From Mesorhizobium norvegicum (GTDB taxonomy: Bacteria > Pseudomonadota > Alphaproteobacteria > Rhizobiales > Rhizobiaceae): a stretch of DNA of 49,072 nucleotides. Within the stretch, counting starts at the first letter, position 1. Every line of letters begins with the position of its first letter. Positions 8,397-17,808 of the stretch are shown here, piece after piece. The notes under the pieces are model-generated. The model did not search any database, was not told the origin of the DNA, and saw only the letters and a program-made list of their open reading frames with translations. Where the stretch lies: assembly GCF_004919685.1 (NCBI RefSeq), contig NZ_SMYZ01000065.1, positions 1-49,072 on the forward strand. The letters are read 5' to 3'. Made by a program: the position numbers and the translations under genes.

Positions 8397-9059
8397 GTGT
8401 CGATCACTATCGGCGTTTACTGGGGGCCGAGGCAGCGCCCCCTCGACGAACTGGTCTCGCAAGCTGCAGCGCACTTTCGCGTTCTGGCGAAAGCCGACGA
8501 GGGGGTCGCCCGTTGGGCACCCATGGGCCGATCGCTCAAGCAGGCGATGCTATCCGAGCCTGTCGATACGTCGTCGCCGGACGTTTTGCGCCGTTTCCTG
8601 CTGAAGGGGCAGAACAAGACGGACATGCCGCCGCGTCAGCCCATTCCAGAACTTGGGTACAGGCTGTCGCTCTGGAATCGGCGCCGTGGGAATCTGGAAG
8701 CGTCGACCTCGATCCATTGCGGAGCCCATTCCCAATATCTGTCCGAAGACAGTCAGAACAATGCCTTGCTCGATTTGCGTTACCTGGATGAGCGGGGGCT
8801 TGCAGTCGGTGTTCTCCTGGATGTGTTCCGTAAGACCATCGACACCTGGCAACCCGACTGGGGTACGATCTGGCGATATGCTCATGACGGCCATCCGGCC
8901 GGTGCGCCTTGGGACCCCAAGCACGTCCAGTATGCGTTCTACCAATCGCGAAGCGGGATGGGGCCGGCCGGTCGCGGCATCGGACAGCAGCAGCTGCTAG
9001 GCAGCCAAGGGCGCCTCTGGATCAACGAAGCGGCGTCGCCCTTTATGGAGAAGGCATAG
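8397..9059 (+). CDS. Imm52-like orphan immunity protein
   Basis: A 220-residue soluble protein. The N-terminus with ITIGVYWGPRQRPLDELVSQ, then a helical stretch ending near GVARW, resembles the Imm52 family of polymorphic-toxin immunity proteins, in which a beta strand with YWGxR is followed by a helix. The C-terminal half has WRYAHDGHPAGAPWDPKHV. The GTG at 8397 has GGGAGG five bases upstream. No toxin gene (Rhs, filamentous haemagglutinin or LXG type) is beside it, so it may protect against toxins of competing cells or be left from a lost toxin-immunity pair. The family call is from memory of the motif and is moderate. Confidence 0.6.
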   Translation: MSITIGVYWGPRQRPLDELVSQAAAHFRVLAKADEGVARWAPMGRSLKQAMLSEPVDTSSPDVLRRFLLKGQNKTDMPPRQPIPELGYRLSLWNRRRGNLEASTSIHCGAHSQYLSEDSQNNALLDLRYLDERGLAVGVLLDVFRKTIDTWQPDWGTIWRYAHDGHPAGAPWDPKHVQYAFYQSRSGMGPAGRGIGQQQLLGSQGRLWINEAASPFMEKA

Positions 9060-9064
9060 CGCTT

Positions 9065-9895
9065 CTAATCCCGTTCCGCCTCCAGCCGCTCGCGAAAATC
9101 GTCAAGCTCGGCCTGCGCGATGCCGGCGACTTCGGCATCGCCGGGATAGCTGCCGCCCGCGACCTCGTTGCGGAAGCCTGACAGCGCCTCCACCCGCGCA
9201 TCCTTCACTGCCTTTTGCAGCACGGCCAGATTGCCCCAGGCTCGCGCATGGCGCGGCAGGCGGGCGCTCTCGCCGCAGATGTCCGAGGTGAACAGGAAGA
9301 TCACGTCGGCCTCTGCGCCCGAGCCGAGCGACACGGTGACCAGCGAGGTGCGGCGGTTGATTTCGGCCATCACCTCAGCCGCGATGATCTCGCATTCGAC
9401 GGCAAAGGCACCGGCGTCTTCCAGTCGGCGAAAACGGTCCCACAGGTCGAGCGCCTCGGCTGATGTCTTGCCGACGGCCCTGATGCCGCCGACCCAGGTG
9501 GATTTGCGCGGCACGAAGCCGAGATGGCCCATCACCGGGATCTGTTCGTTGGCAAGCATGCGCACGGTGTCGAGACCGCGCCCGGTGATGACGGCGTCGG
9601 CGCCCGCCGTGATGGCGGAGAAGGCGGTGCGCAGGTTTTCGTCTGATGTCACTGCGTCGGCAAAGCCGAGTGCGGCGGTGACGAAGACGCGGCGCGACCC
9701 TTCGCGCACGCGGGGCACGTTGGCTGCGCGGCAGACCACCATCTCGATGCCGGCGGCCTCTGCCGCCGCAGCCTCTTCCGTCGTTTCGGCCGTCACCTGG
9801 GCGGCATGCCGCCCGCTGCCCTTCAGCGCGCGCAGGCTGGCGACCGTCACGCTGCGCTCGACCTCGCGGCCGCCGAAGTCGAAGATGCGTGGCAT
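9065..9895 (-). CDS. PanB-like (KPHMT superfamily) protein in a ribose operon
   Basis: A 276-residue protein related to ketopantoate hydroxymethyltransferase PanB: VTVASLRALKG at the start, PVMGHLGFVPR (H124 matching PanB H136), and VECEIIAAEVMAEI (E169 matching E181). The three metal ligands of E. coli PanB (D45, D84, E114) and K112 appear replaced: the GDS loop reads VVCRAAN, the second site reads TAALGF, the third reads VITGRG. True ketopantoate synthesis therefore looks unlikely. It is the last gene of the ribose-type operon; its ATG is one base past the rbsD stop with GAAGGG inside rbsD. A step in sugar or aldehyde metabolism is inferred, not shown. Confidence 0.75.
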   Translation of the reverse strand: MPRIFDFGGREVERSVTVASLRALKGSGRHAAQVTAETTEEAAAAEAAGIEMVVCRAANVPRVREGSRRVFVTAALGFADAVTSDENLRTAFSAITAGADAVITGRGLDTVRMLANEQIPVMGHLGFVPRKSTWVGGIRAVGKTSAEALDLWDRFRRLEDAGAFAVECEIIAAEVMAEINRRTSLVTVSLGSGAEADVIFLFTSDICGESARLPRHARAWGNLAVLQKAVKDARVEALSGFRNEVAGGSYPGDAEVAGIAQAELDDFRERLEAERD

Positions 9896-9896
9896 C

Positions 9897-10358
9897 TCAG
9901 CCCTTCAGCTTCTTGGCATAGTAGTCGGGCGCGACGACGCCGGGCTTGGAGAACCAGGCTGGCACGTCGACGCCGGAATAGAGCAGGATGTTGCCCCATG
10001 GGTCGAAGGCGCCGGTGCGCACGATGACCTTGGCTTTCTGGGCCATCTCGCCGAGGATGGTCTCGTGCGTCGTGGTCTCGAAGTCGGCGTCGGGGAACAG
10101 CCGCTTCAGCCTGGCCAGCAGCGGCGCATTGTGCACCGGCAGTGTATCGGCATAGCCGACGCGCTCGGCGATCAGGTTGGCGGCGATCGGCGCCAGCACG
10201 GTTTCGAGATCGGGCACGTCGGGCGAGATGGCGAGGTCGATGCGCCAGGCGCTCGACGGGATCGGAAAGCCCGCGTCGCAAACGATCATCAAATCGCCGT
10301 GGCCCATCGAGGCGATGGCGTGCGACAGTTCGGCGTTGAGCAGCCGGTTCCGGTTCAT
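9897..10358 (-). CDS. rbsD: D-ribose pyranase (RbsD/FucU family)
   Basis: A 153-residue RbsD/FucU mutarotase, which interconverts pyranose and furanose forms of ribose or a related sugar so that the kinase can use it. Family motifs are intact: LLNAELSHAIASMGHGD, with the histidine matching catalytic H20 of E. coli RbsD, then VCDAGFPIP and THE. The start ATG overlaps the ribokinase stop (ATGA), with AAGGA upstream. It is somewhat longer than E. coli RbsD (139 residues), with a C-terminal extension ending DYYAKKLKG. The sugar could be another pentose or fucose. Confidence 0.9.
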   Translation of the reverse strand: MNRNRLLNAELSHAIASMGHGDLMIVCDAGFPIPSSAWRIDLAISPDVPDLETVLAPIAANLIAERVGYADTLPVHNAPLLARLKRLFPDADFETTTHETILGEMAQKAKVIVRTGAFDPWGNILLYSGVDVPAWFSKPGVVAPDYYAKKLKG

Positions 10359-11317
10359 ATCTGTTCCTTCCATGTTGTCTTGAGAGCTTCGGCGAACAGC
10401 GCGTCGGCCTGAGCGCGTTCGGGCAGGCCCGGAATGACGCCGAGTCGGGTGCAGGCGATGCCGCCGCAGACGACGCCGAAGCGGACCGCGTCGACGATGT
10501 CGCGGCCTTCGGCCAGCGCCACGGCGAAGCCGGAGTTGAAGGCGTCGCCGGCGCCGGTGGTGTCGACCACGGCGACCGGCACGGCTGGCACCATGACATC
10601 GAGTTCGTCGGTGAGGATCAGGGCGCCGCTGCGGCCCAGCGTCACCACCACGTTGCGCACGCCGCGCCGGCGCAATTCGCTGGCGAGTTCGCGCGAGGAG
10701 CGCGGATCGTCGGCCGGCAGGCCGAGCAGGATGCGCAATTCGCTTTCGTTGGGGGTCAAATAGTCGACGGAAGCGAAGATCGCGTCGGGAAGCTGGCGCG
10801 CCGGTGCGGGATTAAGGATGGTGCGGGCGCCGTGCTTGCGGCCAAGCTGCATGGCGCGGGCGGCGGCCGCGATCGGCACTTCGAGCACGGTCATGACGAC
10901 ATCGCTTTGCGCGATGCGCTCTTCGGCCGCGTCGACGGTGGCGGCACCCATCAGCTCGTTGGCGCCCATGTCGAGGATGATGAAGTTCTCACCCTTGTCG
11001 TTGAGGATGATGAAGCCGACGCCGGTGGCGCGTTCGGTTCTCGTCGTGACCAGGCTCGCATCGACGCCCTCGGCGGCATAAAGGTCGGTGGCGATGCCGG
11101 CCAGCTTGTCGGTGCCGATGATGGCGACCAGCGCCGAGCGTGCGCCGAGCCTTGCGGTGGCCACCGCCTGGTTGGAGCCCTTGCCGCCGGCGCCCATGTC
11201 AAAATCGGTGCCGAGCATCGTCTCGCCGAAGATCGGCAGTTTTGGCGCCCGCATGGTCAGGCCGACCGCAAAACTGCCGACGATCGTGATTCTGGGTGCG
11301 GTCTTGGGTGTGTTCAT
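10355..11317 (-). CDS. rbsK: Ribokinase (PfkB family)
   Basis: A 320-residue PfkB-family sugar kinase that would phosphorylate imported ribose at C5. The N-terminal GAGGKGSNQAVATARLG and C-terminal VDTTGAGDAFNSGFAVAL, carrying the catalytic Asp and anion hole, are both intact. The ATG at 11317 is used because the sequence upstream in this frame belongs to the ATPase gene in another frame; GAGG lies about seven bases before it. It starts 11 bases after the ATPase stop and its own stop overlaps rbsD, so it is mid-operon. Confidence 0.92.
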   Translation of the reverse strand: MNTPKTAPRITIVGSFAVGLTMRAPKLPIFGETMLGTDFDMGAGGKGSNQAVATARLGARSALVAIIGTDKLAGIATDLYAAEGVDASLVTTRTERATGVGFIILNDKGENFIILDMGANELMGAATVDAAEERIAQSDVVMTVLEVPIAAAARAMQLGRKHGARTILNPAPARQLPDAIFASVDYLTPNESELRILLGLPADDPRSSRELASELRRRGVRNVVVTLGRSGALILTDELDVMVPAVPVAVVDTTGAGDAFNSGFAVALAEGRDIVDAVRFGVVCGGIACTRLGVIPGLPERAQADALFAEALKTTWKEQI

Positions 11318-11328
11318 CAATGCCTCGT

Positions 11329-12846
<1,518 letters not shown>

Positions 12847-12905
12847 TGGCTGGCTGGCGTCAGGCGGCTGCCGGCAAAGACCGGCAGCCGCGCGACGCTT
12901 GCTTG

Positions 12906-13874
12906 TTACTTCTTGGCCACCTCGGCGATGTTTTCCTTGGTGTAGATGCCGACGCCGGTGTCGACATTGTTGATCGGCTGGCCCTTGAGGAACTGCACGA
13001 TCAGGTCGACCGCGGCAAAGCCCTGCTTCTCCGGCGCCTGGTCGATCGTGGCGTCGACATTGCCGTCCTGAACCAGTTGTACGGTCTGGTCGAGCAGGTC
13101 GAAGCCGACCACCTTGACCTTGTCTGCAGCCTTGTTGCGTTCGACCCACGTGCCGGCGGCGGGCGTCGAGCAGCATTCGAGCGACAAGACGCCTGATATC
13201 GACGGATTGGCGAGCAGGGCGTTCTCGATCGCCGCGTAGATCTTCTGCGGGTCGGTGCCGGTGTTGAGCGTCGAGACCACCTCGATGCCGGGCTCCGCCT
13301 TCAGTGCCTCGCGCGCGCCCTTCTCACGGTCGAGCGACCACTGCGCGGCGGCGTCGATAGTGGTGATCATCACCTTGCCCTTGCCGCCCAGCACCTTGGC
13401 CATCAGCTTGCCGGCCTCGCGGCCGGACTGAATGAGGTCCTGGCCGGCGAAGGCCAGCCGCTTGCTCTCCGGATTGTCAGTGTTGAAGGTGACGACCGGG
13501 ATGCCGGCGGCGATGACGCGGTCGATCACCGGCGCCAGCGCGTCGGTGGAGACGGAGGAGATCGCCAACCCGTCCATCTTGCCCATCAGCGTCTCGATCT
13601 CCGAGATCTGGCCGTCGGCATCGGCGCCGACAGGACCGATGAACTGAGCGCCGACCTTGTCCTCCTTGGCGGCGCGCTCGACGCCGGCCTTCATGAACGG
13701 CGCGAATTCGTTGGAGACGTCATGGTAGGAAACGTAGATGTCGAGCGGCTGCCCAGCGTCGATCTTGGCCTTGATGCGCGGCGCCAGCGTAAAATCGGCG
13801 AGCTTGGATTCGGCGTGCGCCGACAGCGGAAACAGACCGAGCGTGGCTGCGAGAATGACGTGTCTGATGTTCAT
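12906..13874 (-). CDS. rbsB: Sugar ABC transporter periplasmic binding protein (RbsB family)
   Basis: A 322-residue type I periplasmic binding protein. A signal peptide is clear: MNIRHVILAATLGLFPLSAHA, cut after AHA. DIYVSYHDVSNEFAPFMKAG, then the GLAISSVSTDALAPVIDR and IPVVTFNTDNP segments, are typical of the ribose-binding type, here nearer to the TorT/sugar-binding variants in rhizobia. The ATG at 13874 has GGGAGG nine bases upstream. It follows the permease by 45 bases and precedes the ATPase by 59, an operon order of permease, binding protein, ATPase. Confidence 0.9.
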   Translation of the reverse strand: MNIRHVILAATLGLFPLSAHAESKLADFTLAPRIKAKIDAGQPLDIYVSYHDVSNEFAPFMKAGVERAAKEDKVGAQFIGPVGADADGQISEIETLMGKMDGLAISSVSTDALAPVIDRVIAAGIPVVTFNTDNPESKRLAFAGQDLIQSGREAGKLMAKVLGGKGKVMITTIDAAAQWSLDREKGAREALKAEPGIEVVSTLNTGTDPQKIYAAIENALLANPSISGVLSLECCSTPAAGTWVERNKAADKVKVVGFDLLDQTVQLVQDGNVDATIDQAPEKQGFAAVDLIVQFLKGQPINNVDTGVGIYTKENIAEVAKK

Positions 13875-13919
13875 GGATAGTCCTCCCTTTTTGGTTCTGA
13901 TTGCTTCTGTTTTCTGCAC

Positions 13920-14942
13920 TTAACCCGTTCGGCGCGTGCTCCATTTGTCGATGCCGACCGCGATGATGATGACCAGGCCGATCATCAGTTCCTGCACGAA
14001 GGGCGACACGCCGAGCAGCACCAGGCCGTTGCGCATGACGCCGATGATCAGCACGCCCAGAATGGTGCCGAGGATGGTGCCTTCGCCGCCCGACAGCGAG
14101 GCGCCGCCGACGATGGTGGCGGCGATGACGTCGAGCTCCAGGCCGAGCCCGGTGCGCCCGGCCTGGCTGGAGGGCAGGAAGGCCAGGCCCAGAATGCCGG
14201 CGAGGGCGGCGAGCACGCCCATCAGGATGAAGGCTGATATCTTGACCTTGTTGACGGAGATGCCGGAGACACGCGCGGCCTTGGCGCTGCCGCCGACGGC
14301 ATAGACGCGGAAGCCGAAATTGGAGAAGGACAGCACAATCCAGGCCAGCACCGCGACGATCACGAAGAACACCAGCTGCATCGGGATGATGGTGAAGAGG
14401 TAGCCCTGGCCGATGAAGGAGAAGGTCTGCAGCACATCGGGAAGGGCGCCGTTGCGGGCGTTGACTGTCACCGGCTGGCCGTTGGTCAGGATGAGGGCCG
14501 CGCCACGCACGATGGAGAGCATGCCGAGCGTGGCGATCAGCGAGGGCAGGCGGCCATAGGTGGAAAGCACGCCGTTGATCAGGCCGATGGCGACGCCGGT
14601 GAGCAAGCCGACGCCGATCGCCGGCAGCAGCGCCCAGCCGGCAATGATCAGCATGCCGGTGGCGAGGCCTGAGAACGCATAGGTCGAGCCGACCGACAGG
14701 TCGACCTCGCCGGCGATCAACACGAACGTCATGCCGACCGCCATGATCCCGAGCAAGGAGATCTGGCGCCCGACATTGAGCAGGTTCAGCGATGTCAGGA
14801 ATCCATCGGTGGCGAAGGACAAAAACAGGCACAGCACGAGCAGCGCGATGAATACGCCTGCCTCGCGCGCCCGCAATAGCCGCGCCATCGTGAATCGGTC
14901 CGTGGCTGGCGCGCGCGCGCCGGTCCTGACCGCATCGGCCAT
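13920..14942 (-). CDS. rbsC: Sugar ABC transporter permease (RbsC family)
   Basis: A 340-residue permease of the RbsC/BPD_transp_2 group with eight to ten hydrophobic segments. The stretch with GEVDLSVGSTYAFSGL is the RbsC signature, and GGASLSGGEGTILGTILG near the C-terminus is the other conserved block. It is the first gene of the operon, with GGGAGG upstream of the ATG. No regulator gene of the operon is next to it; the preceding gap (14943-15172) holds only a weak hairpin, so its control lies elsewhere or in a site I cannot define. Confidence 0.92.
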   Translation of the reverse strand: MADAVRTGARAPATDRFTMARLLRAREAGVFIALLVLCLFLSFATDGFLTSLNLLNVGRQISLLGIMAVGMTFVLIAGEVDLSVGSTYAFSGLATGMLIIAGWALLPAIGVGLLTGVAIGLINGVLSTYGRLPSLIATLGMLSIVRGAALILTNGQPVTVNARNGALPDVLQTFSFIGQGYLFTIIPMQLVFFVIVAVLAWIVLSFSNFGFRVYAVGGSAKAARVSGISVNKVKISAFILMGVLAALAGILGLAFLPSSQAGRTGLGLELDVIAATIVGGASLSGGEGTILGTILGVLIIGVMRNGLVLLGVSPFVQELMIGLVIIIAVGIDKWSTRRTG

Positions 14943-15040
14943 ACAGCATCCTCCCTGCGCGTGGCCCGCCGGTCCTCACCAGCGTGGCCACTCCTCCGTT
15001 TCGTCGACCCGAGCCGAGCTCGTGCGCGGGCCGTTGCTTC

Positions 15041-15075
15041 AGAGCCGGCCCCAAACTGATTCAGGACCCGGCTCT
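15041..15075. terminator. Candidate terminator hairpin after the dioxygenase gene
   Basis: AGAGCCGG (15041-15048) and CCGGCTCT (15068-15075) form an 8-bp perfect stem with a 19-base loop. It lies about 100 bases past the dioxygenase stop, on the path of minus-strand transcription towards the ribose operon. There is no T-run, so a Rho-independent terminator is only possible. Confidence 0.3.
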
Positions 15076-15172
15076 ATCTCCCTGTTCGGCCGTGATTTTT
15101 CGGGAATCCGCTTCCGGCTCCCTGGATCGTGGCCGGGCGTGGGCTGGCCGCCCATACCCTGTATTTGCAGCG

Positions 15173-15937
15173 TCAGGACGCCTTGCGGAAGGAACCTGCC
15201 GGCACCTTGTGCATCTCGTCAAAATTTCCGTAGTCGCGCACCTTCTTGAACGGCGCGTTCTCGACGGCGTTGTAGGAACAGATGTAGCCCCAGCGATAGG
15301 TGTCCGAACGGTTGGCATCGGAGCGGTGCAGCAGATTGCCGTCGAAAATCAGCGCGTCGCCGGCTTCCATCTCGACATAGATGTGCTCGAAGCGCTTCAG
15401 CGCCGCGTCCAGGTGCTCCTGCTCGACATTGGTCTGGTCGTTCTCCCGGATATGATTGAGACGGCCGAGCTTGTGCGTGCCTTTCAGCACCTGCAGGCAG
15501 CCGTTCTCGCGCGTCGCCTTGTCGAGCGCGACATAGATGCTCATCATCTCCGGCGCCAGGCAGCCGTAATTGTACCAATAGCCGAAATCCTGGTGCCATT
15601 CCCAGGCGCCGCCTTCATTGGGCTGCTTCATTGTCATCTTGTGGCTGTAGAGATAGATCGGCTTGCCGACGGCGGCCTCGGCCAGATCGACCATGCGTTC
15701 GTCGCGGGCCAGAAGACCGTATTTGTCGTCCTCGGCCTTGGTCCACATCTTCAGAAGGGTGGTCTTGCCCTCCTTGTCGCCCTTGGCCATCACGGCGCCG
15801 CTCTTGTTCTCGGCCTCGAGCTGCTTGCGGGCGTGGTCACGGAAATCCTCCACTTCCGCGACGCTCAGCAGTCCCCTGCGGATAATGTACCCGTCGCGGG
15901 CGTAGAGCTCGGTTTCCTGCTTGGTCATCGCCAACAT
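15173..15937 (-). CDS. Phytanoyl-CoA dioxygenase (PhyH) family protein
   Basis: A 254-residue Fe(II)/2-oxoglutarate-dependent oxygenase. WHQDFGYW supplies the HxD iron ligands (H115, D117), LLHRSDANRSD supplies the distal histidine (H204), and a nearby arginine would bind 2-oxoglutarate. The pattern fits PhyH enzymes, which hydroxylate diverse small molecules; the substrate is unknown. The ATG at 15937 has GGGAGG seven bases upstream; longer in-frame starts reach into the divergent regulator's promoter. The AraC regulator starts about 180 bases away in the opposite direction and probably controls it. Confidence 0.88.
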   Translation of the reverse strand: MLAMTKQETELYARDGYIIRRGLLSVAEVEDFRDHARKQLEAENKSGAVMAKGDKEGKTTLLKMWTKAEDDKYGLLARDERMVDLAEAAVGKPIYLYSHKMTMKQPNEGGAWEWHQDFGYWYNYGCLAPEMMSIYVALDKATRENGCLQVLKGTHKLGRLNHIRENDQTNVEQEHLDAALKRFEHIYVEMEAGDALIFDGNLLHRSDANRSDTYRWGYICSYNAVENAPFKKVRDYGNFDEMHKVPAGSFRKAS

Positions 15938-16113
15938 CGTCTTGCCTCCCTGGTCTATCGGGGCCGCCGCCGGCGCAAGGCGCCTGGAAAGCCCGCAAAA
16001 CTCGGGGGATCCGGCCTCTGCCTGCCGAAATCCCATCCTCTTGAGAGCGACCATAGCGACGCCGGGCAGCGAACAAAATGGACAGCAAGGCACTTGTTTT
16101 GTATAAAACGCGC

Positions 16114-16968
16114 ATGATGGCAAAGACGTCGGTCTTCGAGAGTTTCCACTATGTGCCGGCGGCCGGATGGACGCGCACGGCGTTCAGCGTGCTGCGTGCC
16201 GGCAAGGTCGCAGCGGCGCCCGATTACCGCATCGAACGGCCCGTCTACCCCGGCCAGGACATCCTCTATTGCCTGTCTGGCCGGGGTTTCGTGGAGACGC
16301 TGGGGCAAAGGCTGGAGGTGCGTGCCAACCAGCTGGTGTGGATGGCCAACGAGGCGCCGCATGTGCACGCGGCCGATCCGGCCGATCCCTGGACCTTGCT
16401 CTGGTTCAGGCTCGACGGGCCCGATCCGGCCATCCTTCGGCGCAAACTGTTCGGTGAAGGGATATTGCGGACCGTGTTTACGGAAGGAACCGGCCCGGCG
16501 CCATGGTTCGAGCGGCTGTTCGCGGCGTTGCGGCGGCGCGACGCCGGGCTCGACCTGCGCCTCAACCAGCTGGTCGCCGAATTCCTGCTTCTGGTCGACC
16601 GTGCGGTGAACGGCGCCGGCAACGACGATCTGCCGAAGCCGCTTGCTGCCGTGCTCGACGCCATGCGCGCCGAGCCCGGTTCCGCCTGGGCGGCGCCGGA
16701 GCTCGCCACTGTCACCGGCCTCGGCGCCTCGCAGATAAGGCGGCTGTTCCAGAAGCATCTGCGCACCAGCCCGCACCAGTGGCTGATGCGCGAGCGGCTG
16801 ATGCAGGCGCAGTCGCTGCTGGTGCAAGGCGACCAGCCGCTGGCCGAAGTGGCCGAGGCCTGCGGCTTCTGCGACGTCTATCATTTCGGGCGCGAATTCA
16901 AACGCTCGGTCGGCATCTCACCGGCCGCCTGGCGGCGCAGCGAACTGAGCGCGGCGCCGGGGCGTTAG
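16114..16968 (+). CDS. AraC family transcriptional regulator
   Basis: About 284 residues. The N-terminal half is a cupin-type sensing domain (YPGQDILYCLSGRGF, then NEAPHVHAADP). The C-terminal half holds two helix-turn-helix motifs: LATVTGLGASQIRRLFQKHL, and LAEVAEACGFCDVYHFGREF followed by KRSVGISPAAWRR. The start is uncertain: ATG codons at 16114 and 16117 begin the conserved part, but none has a good ribosome site; 16078 is also open. It diverges from the PhyH-type dioxygenase, which it likely activates in response to a sugar-like or other small ligand. Confidence 0.85.
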   Translation: MMAKTSVFESFHYVPAAGWTRTAFSVLRAGKVAAAPDYRIERPVYPGQDILYCLSGRGFVETLGQRLEVRANQLVWMANEAPHVHAADPADPWTLLWFRLDGPDPAILRRKLFGEGILRTVFTEGTGPAPWFERLFAALRRRDAGLDLRLNQLVAEFLLLVDRAVNGAGNDDLPKPLAAVLDAMRAEPGSAWAAPELATVTGLGASQIRRLFQKHLRTSPHQWLMRERLMQAQSLLVQGDQPLAEVAEACGFCDVYHFGREFKRSVGISPAAWRRSELSAAPGR

Positions 16969-17088
16969 GATAGTCGATACTTACGAATCCTTTCAGGCGG
17001 TTGGGCGTGGCTGTTCAGGTTTTGACTCCGCGCGTCTTGAGAATCTCCTTGCCTTGAGCAACATGGCGGCGATGCCTGAGGCGCGAAA

Positions 17089-17808
17089 ATGAACAAGCCG
17101 ATTTCCACCATATCGCCGCGCAAGGCGCCGATGGCGCTGACCGAGGACCTCGTCGCCCGCACCATGCGCGCGGTCGAGGATGCCGGGCCGACGCCGGGCA
17201 TGGTCTACATGACCGATGCGGACTATGCGCGCATCCGCGACGAGATCCTGGCCAGCGCACCGGCCGGGCCGCTGAAGCTGTTCGCCTATGGCTCGCTGCT
17301 GTGGAAGCCGGCCGGCGAGGTAAGGGGCGGCGAACGCGCGGTGGCGACGGGCTGGCACCGTTCGTTCTGCTTCACGGTGCAGCGTTTTCGCGGCACGCTC
17401 GATCAGCCCGGCCTGATGATGGCGCTCGACCGTGGCGGCCAGTGCCAGGGCATGGTGTTCGAGATCGCCGAGCCGGTGGCGGCAAACCTCGAAGCGCTGC
17501 TGCGCCGCGAAATGACCATCCTGCCGGCTGTCAACGTACCGCGCTGGCTGCAGGTCAGGACCGAAGGCGGCCTCTGCCGCGCGCTCGGCTTCGTCGTCGA
17601 TCCGGCCAATCCGCGCTATGCCGGCAAGCTCGACAAGCAGGCGATCGCGGCGACGCTGGCGACAGCCGTCGGCCATTGGGGATCGGGCGCGGAATATCTG
17701 TTCGAGACGATCCGCCACCTCGACGCTTGCGGCATCCGCGACCGCAATCTGTGGCAATTGCAGGCGCTGGTGGCCGAGGAGATCGGGCGGGCGTTCACCC
17801 GTCCCTGA
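17089..17808 (+). CDS. ChaC-like gamma-glutamylcyclotransferase
   Basis: A 239-residue protein of the ChaC group, enzymes that split glutathione into 5-oxoproline and Cys-Gly. FAYGSLLWKP is the characteristic substrate-binding loop; GWHRSFCF and later GSGAEYLFETIRHL with DRNLWQL also match the family. GAGG lies upstream of the ATG. The last 14 bases overlap tail to tail with the GH127 gene on the other strand. It stands alone; a link to the neighbouring AraC gene is not indicated. Confidence 0.88.
   Translation: MNKPISTISPRKAPMALTEDLVARTMRAVEDAGPTPGMVYMTDADYARIRDEILASAPAGPLKLFAYGSLLWKPAGEVRGGERAVATGWHRSFCFTVQRFRGTLDQPGLMMALDRGGQCQGMVFEIAEPVAANLEALLRREMTILPAVNVPRWLQVRTEGGLCRALGFVVDPANPRYAGKLDKQAIAATLATAVGHWGSGAEYLFETIRHLDACGIRDRNLWQLQALVAEEIGRAFTRP

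Noticed and set aside
9168..10412. A 414-codon plus-strand open frame
   Set aside because: It crosses the PanB-like and rbsD genes on the other strand and shows no recognisable protein.
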